Shown piece after piece: positions 1 to 8,196 of a DNA stretch of 64,000 nucleotides. Source of the stretch: CALLPQ01 sp038531745 (GTDB taxonomy: Bacteria > Pseudomonadota > Alphaproteobacteria > Caulobacterales > Parvularculaceae). A program made the position numbers and the translations under genes. Numbering within the stretch: the stretch's first letter is position 1; every line of letters starts with the position of its first letter. Location: positions 186,001 through 250,000 of the forward strand of contig JBCBBJ010000001.1 of NCBI GenBank assembly GCA_038531745.1. Reading direction: 5' to 3'. The notes below the pieces were generated by a model, which worked only from the letters and a program-made list of their open reading frames with translations, was not told the DNA's origin and did no database searches.

Positions 1-371
1 GCCGAATCAAAGGGAACGCCAAAGGCGGTACAGATTTGAATTTCGGAAGCCATGGTTTGAAGGCGTTGGAACCGGAGCGGATTACCTCGCGTCAGATTGA
101 GGCAACACGCCGGGCCATCACGCGGGCCATGAAACGGGCAGGGCGCGTTTGGATACGCATTTTCCCCGATGTGCCCGTATCGAAGAAACCGACCGAAGTG
201 CGTATGGGTAAAGGTAAAGGCTCACCGGAATATTGGGCCGCCCGGGTCAAGCCCGGCCGGATCATGTTTGAGATTGACGGCGTGCCAGAAGATGTGGCCC
301 GCGAAGCTTTGGAGTTGGGCGCTGCGAAGCTGCCGATTAAGACGCGCATTGTGCGCCGCGTGGGCGAATAG
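1..371 (+). CDS. rplP: 50S ribosomal protein L16 (5' end outside window)
   Basis: L16 binds 23S rRNA near the A site and the central protuberance. The frame is open from base 3 and the visible residues begin RIKGNAKGGTDLNFG, the normal L16 sequence about 15-20 residues after the start, so the gene is only cut by the window edge. The body holds the family segments ITSRQIEATRRAI, RVWIRIFPD and MGKGKGSPEYW. It ends 9 bases before rpmC, the usual order in the S10 operon. An internal TTG at 36 is not the true start. Confidence 0.97.
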   Translation, partial: RIKGNAKGGTDLNFGSHGLKALEPERITSRQIEATRRAITRAMKRAGRVWIRIFPDVPVSKKPTEVRMGKGKGSPEYWAARVKPGRIMFEIDGVPEDVAREALELGAAKLPIKTRIVRRVGE

Positions 372-380
372 GAGCGAGCG

Positions 381-578
381 ATGAAAGCGTCAGAAGTACG
401 GGACCTGTCGATCGACGAGCTGAAGGATAAGCTTCTTCAGTTGAAAAAAGAACAGTTCAATCTGCGGTTCCAAGGGGCCACGGGTCAGTTGGAGAAAACC
501 GACCGGATCTTGAAAGTGCGCCGTGATATTGCGCGGATTAAAACAATCCTGACCGAACGCGTGAGCGCCGAGGTTTAA
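381..578 (+). CDS. rpmC: 50S ribosomal protein L29
   Basis: Small two-helix 23S-binding protein (65 aa) beside the peptide exit tunnel, part of the docking site for trigger factor and SRP. The sequence has the typical start MKASEVRDLS, the charged helix ELKDKLLQLKKEQFNLRFQ and the ending RRDIARIKTILTER. The start has a GGAG ribosome site (371-374). It lies between rplP and rpsQ as in most bacteria. Confidence 0.97.
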   Translation: MKASEVRDLSIDELKDKLLQLKKEQFNLRFQGATGQLEKTDRILKVRRDIARIKTILTERVSAEV

Positions 579-646
579 TGTCGGGCGGCGCCACCGGGTT
601 AAAGAAAAGAAAAAGCGGCCATTAAGGGCCACAAAGGAATTAAGAC

Positions 647-889
647 ATGCCAAAGCGTATTTTGCAGGGTCCGGTTGTCAGTGACAAAGGCGAGAAAACC
701 GTCGTTGTGCGGATCGACCGGGTATTCACGCACCCGCTTTTGAAAAAGACCGTACGCCGATCAAAGCGTTACCACGCCCATGATGAGGCGAACCTATATA
801 AGCCTGGCGATCTGGTGCGTATTCAGGAATGCGCCCCAAAGTCGAAGCTAAAGCGCTGGGAAGTGATTGGCGCTGGCTCAAAGGGATAA
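647..889 (+). CDS. rpsQ: 30S ribosomal protein S17
   Basis: OB-fold protein (80 aa) that binds 16S rRNA helices early in 30S assembly. Visible family segments are GPVVSDKGEKTVVVRIDR, HPLLKKTVRRSKRYHAHDE and PGDLVRIQECAPKSKLKRW. The length is normal. It follows rpmC after 68 bases and precedes rplN, as expected for the spc region. Confidence 0.97.
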   Translation: MPKRILQGPVVSDKGEKTVVVRIDRVFTHPLLKKTVRRSKRYHAHDEANLYKPGDLVRIQECAPKSKLKRWEVIGAGSKG

Positions 890-970
890 AACGGGCCGTT
901 GCGGAGTTCCCCGCGGCGCGTCTGATTAAACCAATTGAAGAGGGGCATAAGCCCTTGAAGGAGGGTCACG

Positions 971-1339
971 ATGATCCAGATGCAAACAGTTTTGGATGTG
1001 GCTGATAATTCCGGTGCCAAACGGGTGCAATGCATTAAAGTGTTGGGCGGTGCCAAGCGCAAATATGCAGGTGTCGGCGATATTATCGTTGTCTCCGTCA
1101 AAGAAGCAGCGCCGCGGGGCCGGGTAAAAAAAGGCGCGGTGATGAAAGCCGTTGTTGTGCGCACCGCAAAGGACATTATTCGCCGCGATGGTTCGGTCAT
1201 TCGTTTTGATCGCAATGCGGCGGTGCTGGTGAATGCTAACAAGGAGCCGGTTGGTACACGGATTTTTGGTCCCGTGACCCGCGAGTTGCGTGCGGCCCAG
1301 CATATGAAAATCGTATCTCTTGCCCCGGAAGTTCTTTAG
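971..1339 (+). CDS. rplN: 50S ribosomal protein L14
   Basis: L14 (122 aa) sits at the 30S-50S interface, where it contacts L19 and is the binding site of RsfS. The start MIQMQTVLDVADNSGAK, the central GVGDIIVVSVKEA and the ending MKIVSLAPEVL match the family over its full length. A GAAGGAGG-type ribosome site lies at 957-964, 6 bases before the ATG. Confidence 0.97.
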   Translation: MIQMQTVLDVADNSGAKRVQCIKVLGGAKRKYAGVGDIIVVSVKEAAPRGRVKKGAVMKAVVVRTAKDIIRRDGSVIRFDRNAAVLVNANKEPVGTRIFGPVTRELRAAQHMKIVSLAPEVL

Positions 1340-1392
1340 GGCGAAGCGTATCATCCGGCCCTCGATTGGGCAGGTTAGGAAAAGAGTGAGCT

Positions 1393-1710
1393 ATGGCGGC
1401 AAAGATTAAAAAAGGCGACAAAGTCATCGTGCTGGCGGGGAAAGACCGGGGCATGGAAGGCAATGTGTTAGCCGTGCATCCGCGCGAAGATCGCATTACC
1501 GTCAGCGGCGTCAATATGGTGCGTAAACACCAAAAGCAGACGCCGCAGACGCAAGGCGGTATCATTTCGCGCGAAGCAAAGTTGCATATTTCGAACGTGG
1601 CGTTGAAAGACCCGTCCTCGGGTAAGGCCACGCGCGTTGGGTTTAAGGTTCAGGATGACGGCACCAAAGTTCGGGTGGCCAAAGCGTCCGGTGAGGTGAT
1701 TGATGGCTGA
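1393..1710 (+). CDS. rplX: 50S ribosomal protein L24
   Basis: L24 (105 aa) starts 50S assembly at the 5' end of 23S rRNA and lies near the exit tunnel. It has the KOW motif (KKGDKVIVLAGKDRGMEG, residues about 6-23) and the VNMVRKHQKQTPQTQGGI segment. Its last codons overlap the start of rplE by 8 bases, pointing to translational coupling. Confidence 0.97.
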   Translation: MAAKIKKGDKVIVLAGKDRGMEGNVLAVHPREDRITVSGVNMVRKHQKQTPQTQGGIISREAKLHISNVALKDPSSGKATRVGFKVQDDGTKVRVAKASGEVIDG

Positions 1711-2263
1711 AGCAGCAACGTATACCCCGCGTTTGAAGACGCTTTATAATGACGTCATCAAAGGCAAAATGCACGAGGCGTTCAGCTATTCGAATGTCAT
1801 GATGATGCCGCGGCTTGAAAAAGTCGTGATCAATATGGGCGTGGGCGATGCGGTCAATGACCGTAAAGCGGTTGAGTCAGCTTATAATGATCTGGAGCTG
1901 ATTGCCGGTCAAAAGCCGGTCGTCACCAAGGCGAAGAAATCCATTGCCGGGTTCAAATTGCGCGAAGATATGGCGATTGGCGTCAAGGTAACCTTACGCA
2001 AGGACCGGATGTTTGAATTCATTGACCGGCTGGTGACCATTGCGTTGCCGCGGGTTCGTGACTTTCGCGGCTTAAATGGCAAGAGCTTTGACGGCCGTGG
2101 CAATTACGCCATGGGTTTGAAAGAACAGATAGTTTTTCCGGAGATCGATTACGACAAGGTCGATAAGATCCGGGGCATGGATATCGTGGTGTGCACAACG
2201 GCCACGAATGACGAACAGGCACGGGCCCTGTTGAAGGAATTCAACTTCCCGTTTCGCAAGTAA
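1703..2263 (+). CDS. rplE: 50S ribosomal protein L5
   Basis: L5 (186 aa) binds 5S rRNA and forms part of the central protuberance. Family segments include YSNVMMMPRLEKVVINMGVG, KPVVTKAKKSIAGFKLRE and the ending ALLKEFNFPF. I chose the ATG at 1703 rather than the TTG one codon upstream, since the protein then begins MAEAATYTPRLKTLY. The start lies inside the end of rplX. Confidence 0.96.
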   Translation: MAEAATYTPRLKTLYNDVIKGKMHEAFSYSNVMMMPRLEKVVINMGVGDAVNDRKAVESAYNDLELIAGQKPVVTKAKKSIAGFKLREDMAIGVKVTLRKDRMFEFIDRLVTIALPRVRDFRGLNGKSFDGRGNYAMGLKEQIVFPEIDYDKVDKIRGMDIVVCTTATNDEQARALLKEFNFPFRK

Positions 2264-2333
2264 TTAAGGCCAATCGAAGCCAGGTCTGCCGGTGCGGGGC
2301 ATCGGGGGAAACCGGTTTCAACGGAGGTACCAA

Positions 2334-2639
2334 ATGGCAAAGAAGGCAATGGTCGAGCGCGATCTGAAAAGACGGCGGATGGCCAAGAAGTATGAAGAAA
2401 AGCGCACGGCGCTCAAAGCGATCATCAGGGACGAAAATACGCCTGCGGATGAGAAATTTGCGGCGTCCTTGAAGTTGGCTGAGCTGCCGCGCAATTCATC
2501 GAAAACGCGGATCCGCAATCGGTGCCTGGTGACCGGGCGGCCGCGTGGTTTTTATCGCAAGCTTCAGATGTCGCGGATTGCCCTGCGGCAACTGGGGTCG
2601 GACGGGAAAATTCCCGGCCTTGTGAAATCTAGCTGGTAA
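2334..2639 (+). CDS. rpsN: 30S ribosomal protein S14, zinc-independent type
   Basis: S14 (101 aa) lies in the 30S head near the decoding region. This is the long form without CxxC zinc pairs: the only cysteine is in NRCLVTGRPRGFYRK. I set the start at the ATG in ACCAAATGGCAAAG, preceded by a GGAGG ribosome site (2323-2327). The frame is open further upstream but MRGIGGNRFQ there has no family resemblance. Confidence 0.96.
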   Translation: MAKKAMVERDLKRRRMAKKYEEKRTALKAIIRDENTPADEKFAASLKLAELPRNSSKTRIRNRCLVTGRPRGFYRKLQMSRIALRQLGSDGKIPGLVKSSW

Positions 2640-2652
2640 GGGAGCAGGACAA

Positions 2653-3051
2653 ATGCCAATCAATGATCCTGTGGGCGATCTGATCACCCGTATCCGCAAT
2701 GCGCAAATGCGCCGCCATGACAGTCTGACGGTACCGGCTTCCAAGCTACGGGCCTGGGTTCTCGATGTGCTGCAAGGCGAAGGCTATATTCGCGGGTACA
2801 CCCGTGTGGAGCTGGAAGGCGAGAAACCGGTGCTTGAGGTTGAATTAAAATATGCCGAAGGCGCGCCGGTCATTCAGTCAATCAAGCGGATTTCAAAACC
2901 CGGTCGCCGGGTTTACACCGCAGTCAATGAATTGACGCCCGTGCGCAATGGTTTGGGAATCTCCATTATCTCTACGCCCAAGGGTGTAATGTCCGACGCG
3001 GCGGCACGCGATGCTAATGTGGGCGGTGAAGTTTTGTGCCAGGTTTATTGA
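2653..3051 (+). CDS. rpsH: 30S ribosomal protein S8
   Basis: S8 (132 aa) binds 16S rRNA helix 21 and is the autoregulator of the spc operon in E. coli. The sequence shows MPINDPVGDLITRIRNAQ at the start, ISKPGRRVY in the middle and the conserved tail GLGISIISTPKGVMSDAAAR. The gene follows rpsN after 13 bases with a GGGAG ribosome site. Confidence 0.97.
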   Translation: MPINDPVGDLITRIRNAQMRRHDSLTVPASKLRAWVLDVLQGEGYIRGYTRVELEGEKPVLEVELKYAEGAPVIQSIKRISKPGRRVYTAVNELTPVRNGLGISIISTPKGVMSDAAARDANVGGEVLCQVY

Positions 3052-3116
3052 TCTGGTCAGGTGTATCAAAAAAGATCGTACACAAATTGATCTGATCTTG
3101 ATGAAGGAATGGGCTT

Positions 3117-3650
3117 ATGTCCCGTATTGGTAAAAAACCGGTTCCAATCAATAGCGGTGTCACCGTTGATGTGAGCGGACAGACGGTGAAGGCAAAAGGC
3201 CCGAAAGGCGAGCAGTCTTTTACCGTGAGCGAATTATGTTCGGTTGCGGTTGAGGACAATGCCGTGGTGATCACGCCGATTGATAAGTCCCAGGCGGCCC
3301 GCTCCATGTGGGGGATGAGCCGTAGTCAGATTGCCAATCTGATTGAAGGCGTCAGCAACGCGTTTACGCGCAAGCTGCAGCTAGAGGGTGTTGGCTACCG
3401 CGCACAGATGAAGGGCTCTAGCCTAAGCCTCGCGCTCGGTTTTTCCCATGATGTGAATTATCCGGTGCCGGACGGTATCAAAATTGAGGCGCCAAAGCCC
3501 ACCGAGGTAATCATCACAGGAATTGATAAGCAGCGTGTGGGTCAGGTTGCCGCCGAAATCCGCGCGTTCCGCCCCCCAGAGCCATACAAAGGCAAGGGTG
3601 TGCGCTATGAGGGTGAATATATCTTCCGTAAAGAAGGTAAGAAAAAGTAA
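3117..3650 (+). CDS. rplF: 50S ribosomal protein L6
   Basis: L6 (177 aa) has two similar domains and binds 23S rRNA near the sarcin-ricin loop. Start MSRIGKKPVPI, junction LEGVGYRAQMKG and tail EIRAFRPPEPYKGKGVRY are all present, so the protein is full length. It sits between rpsH and rplR as usual. Confidence 0.97.
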   Translation: MSRIGKKPVPINSGVTVDVSGQTVKAKGPKGEQSFTVSELCSVAVEDNAVVITPIDKSQAARSMWGMSRSQIANLIEGVSNAFTRKLQLEGVGYRAQMKGSSLSLALGFSHDVNYPVPDGIKIEAPKPTEVIITGIDKQRVGQVAAEIRAFRPPEPYKGKGVRYEGEYIFRKEGKKK

Positions 3651-3710
3651 TGCTGTTGATCCGGTGGCTTACGGGCTGGTCGGATATCAGGTGTTAAAGG
3701 AAACAACGAT

Positions 3711-4079
3711 ATGGTTGATACCGTAAAAGCAAAGTTGAAACGCCGCGGCGGGCGGGTACGTAGTCGCCTTGCGAAAGTCAATAAGGGCCGCGCGCGGATG
3801 TCGGTCTTTCGCTCATCAAAAAACATCTCGGTACAGATTATTGATGATGTGGCGGGGAAAACCATTGCCTCGGCTTCGTCGCTTGAGGGTGATGTGCGCG
3901 GTGCAACGGACAACAAAGGCTCAAACGTTGCCGCAGCTTCCCATGTGGGTAAGCTTGCAGCGGAACGGGCGATCAAGGCGGGCGTGAAAGATGTCGTCTT
4001 TGACCGTGGCGGATATATGTATCATGGCCGGGTGAAAGCCGTTGCCGAGGCCGCCCGCGAAGCCGGGTTGAATTTTTAA
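3711..4079 (+). CDS. rplR: 50S ribosomal protein L18
   Basis: L18 (122 aa) binds 5S rRNA with L5. It has an arginine- and lysine-rich N-terminus, the segment RMSVFRSSKNISVQIIDD and the C-terminal FDRGGYMYHGRVKAVAEAAREAGLNF, typical of the family. The ribosome site AAAGGAAAC lies 7-15 bases before the ATG. Confidence 0.97.
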   Translation: MVDTVKAKLKRRGGRVRSRLAKVNKGRARMSVFRSSKNISVQIIDDVAGKTIASASSLEGDVRGATDNKGSNVAAASHVGKLAAERAIKAGVKDVVFDRGGYMYHGRVKAVAEAAREAGLNF

Positions 4080-4139
4080 TTAGGACGATGAAGCGCGTGG
4101 GCCATGGCCGGCGCCGGGCAGATGCCCAGAGGAGTTATT

Positions 4140-4751
4140 ATGGCACGTGATGAACGCAAAGGCCGGGGACGCGGCCGCCGGGACGACCGCGAAGAGCGCG
4201 ACGAGTTTATTGACAAACTCGTGGCGATCAACCGGGTCGCCAAGGTTGTAAAGGGTGGTAAAAACTTTGGTTTTGCCGCGCTTGTGGTTGTGGGCGATCA
4301 AAAAGGGCGGGTAGGTTTTGGCAAGGGCAAAGCCCGCGAGGTGCCCGAAGCCATCCGCAAGGCAACCCAGGATGCCAAACGCAATCTGATCCGTGTACCC
4401 CTTCGCGAAGGGCGTACACTGCACCATGATGCCCGTGGTCGCCATGGCGCTGGCAAAGTCGTGCTGCGCTCCGCACCGCCAGGAACCGGTATCATTGCCG
4501 GTGGTCCCATGCGGGCGATCTTTGAAACCGTGGGCATCCAAGACGTGGTGGCGAAATCCATCGGAACGTCGAACCCTTACAATATGGTTCGCGCCACGTT
4601 TGATGCCCTGCGCGATCAGACAAGCCCGCGGACAATCGCGTCCCGGCGCGGTAAAAAGGTGTCTGAAATTCTGGTGCGCCGGCAAGCGGAAGTGGCCGCT
4701 GGCGAAAGCGCTACCGAGGCGGGCGATACCGCAGCGGCAGAGGGAGCCTAA
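4140..4751 (+). CDS. rpsE: 30S ribosomal protein S5
   Basis: S5 (203 aa) helps form the mRNA entry channel and affects decoding accuracy. The double-stranded-RNA-binding-like N domain (DEFIDKLVAINRVAKVVKGG, residues about 22-41) and the C domain (GGPMRAIFETVGIQDVVAKS) are intact. I chose the ATG at 4140, which has a GAGGAG ribosome site at 4129-4134; the ATG at 4104 has none and would add residues unlike S5. An acidic, alanine-rich tail of about 20 residues ends the protein. Confidence 0.96.
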   Translation: MARDERKGRGRGRRDDREERDEFIDKLVAINRVAKVVKGGKNFGFAALVVVGDQKGRVGFGKGKAREVPEAIRKATQDAKRNLIRVPLREGRTLHHDARGRHGAGKVVLRSAPPGTGIIAGGPMRAIFETVGIQDVVAKSIGTSNPYNMVRATFDALRDQTSPRTIASRRGKKVSEILVRRQAEVAAGESATEAGDTAAAEGA

Positions 4752-4754
4752 CCC

Positions 4755-4940
4755 ATGGCAGCAGCGAGAACGATTAAGGTGCGCCAAACCGGCAGCCCCA
4801 TTCGGCGGCCTCAGGATCAGCGGGCAACGCTCGTTGGTTTGGGCCTGAACAAAATTGGCAAAGTGCGCGAGTTGGAGGATACACCCTCCGTACGCGGTAT
4901 GATCCGCAAGGTTTCTCACTTGGTGGAAATTGTTGACTAG
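4755..4940 (+). CDS. rpmD: 50S ribosomal protein L30
   Basis: Small 23S-binding protein (61 aa). The sequence TIKVRQTGSPIRRPQDQRATL, then VGLGLNKIGKVRELEDTPSV, is the complete L30 fold. It starts only 3 bases after rpsE, indicating coupled translation. Confidence 0.96.
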   Translation: MAAARTIKVRQTGSPIRRPQDQRATLVGLGLNKIGKVRELEDTPSVRGMIRKVSHLVEIVD

Positions 4941-5023
4941 ATAGCCGGGCGCGTCAGCGTCCCCTTTAAGGCGAGGCGGGCTACACTGATTTCACGGTGG
5001 GCCTGTCGAAAGTCGAGGATATT

Positions 5024-5788
5024 ATGAAACTCTCTGAACTCTCTGATAATCCGGGCGCGCGCAAAAAACGCCAGCGCATCGGTCGTGGTATTGGCTCCGG
5101 CAAGGGTAAAACCGGCGGGCGCGGCGTCAAGGGACAAAAGTCCCGGTCTGGCGTCAGCGGTATTCGCGCTTACGAAGGCGGTCAGATGCCGCTTTATATG
5201 CGTCTGCCAAAACGCGGGTTTAACAAGCCAAATCGCTTGAAATTTGTTGAGCTGAATATTGGCCGTTTGCAAGCTGCCATTGACGCAGGCCGCGTTGATG
5301 CTGGCCAGCCGATCAGTGCGGAAAGCCTCGTTGAGGCTGGTGTTCTGCGCCGCAAGCATGATGGTTTGCGTCTTTTGGGCACCGGTGAGATTTCGGCGAA
5401 AGTTGACGTCCATGTGGCGTACGCCAGCGCCGGGGCGAAAACGGCTGTGGAAAAAGCGGGCGGCACCGTCACAATCGTTGAGACCAAGACGGTCGCCACA
5501 AAAACGTCTTCCGGCGGGTTCGCCGACGATATCGACCTGATTGTTCTCATCGACGGTATTGGGCCGAAAACAGCTGAAGCGCTGAAATCTGAAGGCGTTG
5601 AAAAGCTGACTCAACTGGCCGGAATGGCGGCAGGTGCGCGTGATGCCTTGCTTGAAAAACTGGGCGTTGCTGACCAAGCCAAAAAAGAAGAGTGGGTTGT
5701 TCAGGCCGAGGAAATGATTGGCGGCGGTACACCACGTGCAAAAGTTGACCAGGATCTGGTTGCAAAAATCATCAAGGGCCGTGGCTAG
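5024..5788 (+). CDS. rplO: 50S ribosomal protein L15 with a C-terminal helix-hairpin-helix-like extension
   Basis: Residues 1 to about 150 are an ordinary L15: MKLSELSDNPGARKKRQRIG, a glycine-rich basic segment (GKGKTGGRGVKGQKSRSG), the EGGQMPLYMRLPKRGF motif and the C-terminal globular part ending near AGGTVTIVETK. L15 then normally stops. Here about 95 further residues follow in frame. They contain LIVLIDGIGPKTAEALKSEG, a helix-hairpin-helix type segment (residues about 178-197), then two charged helices and a short basic tail. The ATG at 5024 gives the normal L15 N-terminus; an in-frame ATG at 4997 would add nine residues. The call for the L15 part is firm; the fold of the extension is inferred from the IDGIGPKTAEAL pattern. 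Confidence 0.95.
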   Translation: MKLSELSDNPGARKKRQRIGRGIGSGKGKTGGRGVKGQKSRSGVSGIRAYEGGQMPLYMRLPKRGFNKPNRLKFVELNIGRLQAAIDAGRVDAGQPISAESLVEAGVLRRKHDGLRLLGTGEISAKVDVHVAYASAGAKTAVEKAGGTVTIVETKTVATKTSSGGFADDIDLIVLIDGIGPKTAEALKSEGVEKLTQLAGMAAGARDALLEKLGVADQAKKEEWVVQAEEMIGGGTPRAKVDQDLVAKIIKGRG

Positions 5789-5837
5789 GAGGCGTTTACT
5801 CGTTTCAAGGGGGCCCGGTTGAAAAATGCCCGGTGAT

Positions 5838-5854
5838 CCTCACATAGCGTGAGG
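5838..5854 (+). other. Small hairpin between rplO and secY
   Basis: CCTCAC and GTGAGG pair around a five-base loop in the 192-base gap between rplO and secY. There is no T-run after it, so it is not a classical terminator. It could be an RNA-processing or stability site within the spc transcript, or chance. Confidence 0.3.
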
Positions 5855-5980
5855 CCAGATGTGGCGCTCGCTAATATGCTCTAAGGGGCCTGGCGGGCAG
5901 CGGATGGTTATGTAGGGAAAAACACGTGTGGGCGCGGGCGGTACTTTTCGTTCCCTGCACAGGCAAAGCGGCGAGAAATC

Positions 5981-7318
5981 ATGACATCAGCAGCGGAACA
6001 GTTTGCCTCCAACATCAGTCTTGAATCGTTTGCCAAGGCCGATGAACTCAAAAAGCGTTTACTCTTCGCGCTCGGCGCCTTGATCGTCTACCGCTTCGGA
6101 ACCTTTGTACCCTTGCCCGGCATAAATTCAGACGCTTATGCCAATGCGTTTGGTACCCAAACAGGTGGCTTGCTGGCGACGTTAAATATTTTTGCGGGCG
6201 GCGCTGTGGAGCGCATGGCGATTTTTGCTCTCAATATTATGCCGTATATTTCGGCCTCGATCATCATGCAGCTGATGACAGCGGTGATCCCTTCTTTAGA
6301 AGCCATCAAGAAAGAGGGTGAACAGGGGCGCCGGCAGATCAATCAGTACACGCGTTATCTGACGGTCTTGCTCGCAACGGTTCAGGGCTTTTTTATCGCC
6401 GTTAATCTTCAGTCCCAGGAAGGGGTTGTGACAAATCCGGGTCCGTTCTTCCTCCTGACCACGGTGGTTAGTCTCGTGGGCGGGGTCATGTTTCTGTTAT
6501 GGCTTGGCGAGCAAATTACGTCGCGCGGCATTGGTAATGGCGTCTCGTTAATCATCTTTGCCGGCATCGTGGCGGAGTTACCGCGTGCTGCTATCGGCCT
6601 CCTTGACCAGGGCCGTGCCGGCGGTTTGCCTCCAGCGATTGTATTGCTGGTGATCGTTCTGTGCCTCTTACTAATTGCGTTTGTTGTCTTTATTGAGCGT
6701 TCGCAACGCCGACTACTCGTCCAATATCCGCGCCGTCAGGTGGGTAACCGGATGACCCAGGGGGAGAAGTCGCACCTGCCGTTAAAGCTCAATATCTCCG
6801 GCGTGATCCCGCCGATTTTTGCGTCGTCCATCTTGCTCCTTCCGGTAACGATGACATCGGCTGTTGGCGATAACTCGCCCGAATGGCTGCAAACGGTGTC
6901 ATTGATGTTTGAGCCCGGCAAGCTTGCCTACATCCTTACCTATGGTCTGGGCATTGTCCTGTTTGCTTTTGTTTACACGTCGGTGGTGTTTAATACCGAG
7001 GAAGTTGCCGATAATCTCAAAAAGAATGGCGGTTTTATTCAGGGTTATCGTCCTGGTCCGCGTACGGCTGAATATCTCGACTATGTGGTCACGCGTTTGA
7101 CGTTTATTGGGGCGGCCTATCTTGCCTTTGTATGCCTGTTGCCGGAACTTTTACGGATGAATTATTCGTCGATCCCGGTCTATATTGGCGGCACGTCGCT
7201 TTTGATTGTTGTCTCAGTGACACTGGACACAGTTGGGCAGATTCAGGGTCATCTCGTGGCACAGCAATATGAAAGCTTGATCAAGAAATCCAAATTGCGG
7301 GGAGGGCGCAAGCGATGA
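5981..7318 (+). CDS. secY: Preprotein translocase subunit SecY
   Basis: Central pore of the Sec translocon in the inner membrane (445 aa, ten membrane segments). Visible hallmarks are the plug and early helices (FGTFVPLPGIN, ALNIMPYISASIIMQL), the cytoplasmic loop IFIERSQRRLLVQYPRRQVG-like segment at residues about 233-252, and KLNISGVIPPIFASSILL. The C-terminus is basic (KKSKLRGGRKR). It overlaps adk by 4 bases (ATGA). Confidence 0.97.
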   Translation: MTSAAEQFASNISLESFAKADELKKRLLFALGALIVYRFGTFVPLPGINSDAYANAFGTQTGGLLATLNIFAGGAVERMAIFALNIMPYISASIIMQLMTAVIPSLEAIKKEGEQGRRQINQYTRYLTVLLATVQGFFIAVNLQSQEGVVTNPGPFFLLTTVVSLVGGVMFLLWLGEQITSRGIGNGVSLIIFAGIVAELPRAAIGLLDQGRAGGLPPAIVLLVIVLCLLLIAFVVFIERSQRRLLVQYPRRQVGNRMTQGEKSHLPLKLNISGVIPPIFASSILLLPVTMTSAVGDNSPEWLQTVSLMFEPGKLAYILTYGLGIVLFAFVYTSVVFNTEEVADNLKKNGGFIQGYRPGPRTAEYLDYVVTRLTFIGAAYLAFVCLLPELLRMNYSSIPVYIGGTSLLIVVSVTLDTVGQIQGHLVAQQYESLIKKSKLRGGRKR

Positions 7319-7902
7319 TCCTTATTCTTTTGGGTCCGCCCGGTGCCGGCAAAGGGACGCAGTCAAAACGCCTTGTAGAAAAACACGGTATTCCGCAGCT
7401 TGCCACGGGCGATATGTTCCGTGCCGAGATTGAAAAAGGCTCCCCCCTCGGTATCGAAGCAAAAGCAATCATGGCGCGTGGCGATTTGATCTCAGACGAT
7501 ATCATTGAGCAGGTTTTGACCAACCGGATTGATGAGGACGATTGCAAAAAGGGCTTCATTCTTGATGGGGCGGTGCGCACCGTGGTTCAGGCTGAGATGA
7601 TTGACCGTGTCCTCGCCGAGCGCGGCCGCATAGTTGATGCGGTCATCGAACTGGTTGTTGATGAAGAAGAATTGGTGGCGCGGCTAAACCAGCGGGTAGC
7701 TGATACCAAGGCCGCCGGCGGTACCGTGCGCGATGACGATAACGAGGAAACTTTCCGCCATCGCCAGAAAGTCTATCGGGACCAAACGGCACCATTGATC
7801 CCGTATTATTTTGCCCAGGGTAAATTGCGTAAAGTTGACGGTATGGGCCCAATTGAAAAGGTCGCTGGCGAGATCGATAGTATTTTGGACGGGGTCCATT
7901 AG
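7315..7902 (+). CDS. adk: Adenylate kinase
   Basis: Catalyses ATP + AMP to 2 ADP in the cytoplasm. It has the P-loop GPPGAGKGTQ at the N-terminus, the AMP-binding TGDMFR, and a short LID (195 aa in total) without zinc cysteines. Oddly, the family signature DGFPR reads DGAVR here: the arginine and downstream glutamine of the AMP site are kept, but the Phe-Pro pair is lost. Position between secY and rpsM is typical for alphaproteobacteria, and the start is coupled to secY. Confidence 0.95.
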   Translation: MILILLGPPGAGKGTQSKRLVEKHGIPQLATGDMFRAEIEKGSPLGIEAKAIMARGDLISDDIIEQVLTNRIDEDDCKKGFILDGAVRTVVQAEMIDRVLAERGRIVDAVIELVVDEEELVARLNQRVADTKAAGGTVRDDDNEETFRHRQKVYRDQTAPLIPYYFAQGKLRKVDGMGPIEKVAGEIDSILDGVH

Positions 7903-8031
7903 CCCGGATCAATAGCGTTGCAGTTGAAGAGAAATCTGGTCCCCAGACCAAGGGCCAAGACTAAAGCCGATCAGGGTTTTGCGTCTGGCAAAAAAGGTGA
8001 GTGTTTTGCCCTTTTTCAAGGGTGATATGAG

Positions 8032-8059
8032 TTGACGACAGGTTTAAGGCGGGGATACA
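8032..8059 (+). promoter_or_regulatory. Possible sigma-70 promoter for the alpha operon
   Basis: TTGACG and GATACA are spaced by 16 bases in the 294-base gap between adk and rpsM, the longest gap inside the ribosomal block. A GGCGCT/AGCGCC hairpin follows at 8094-8110, in what would be the leader of the rpsM-rpsK-rpoA-rplQ transcript. In E. coli this leader is the target of S4 repression; I cannot tell whether that applies here. Confidence 0.35.
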
Positions 8060-8196
8060 ACCGCGGCTCCTGTCACAGTGTGGATGATAACTAGGCGCTG
8101 ACTGAGCGCCAAAGATCGACTGCGCTCTTGGCAGCTTTTCGTATTGGCGCCGGGTCACCCTGGCACAGCGAACGATAGAGAAAGAGGATAAGGCCC

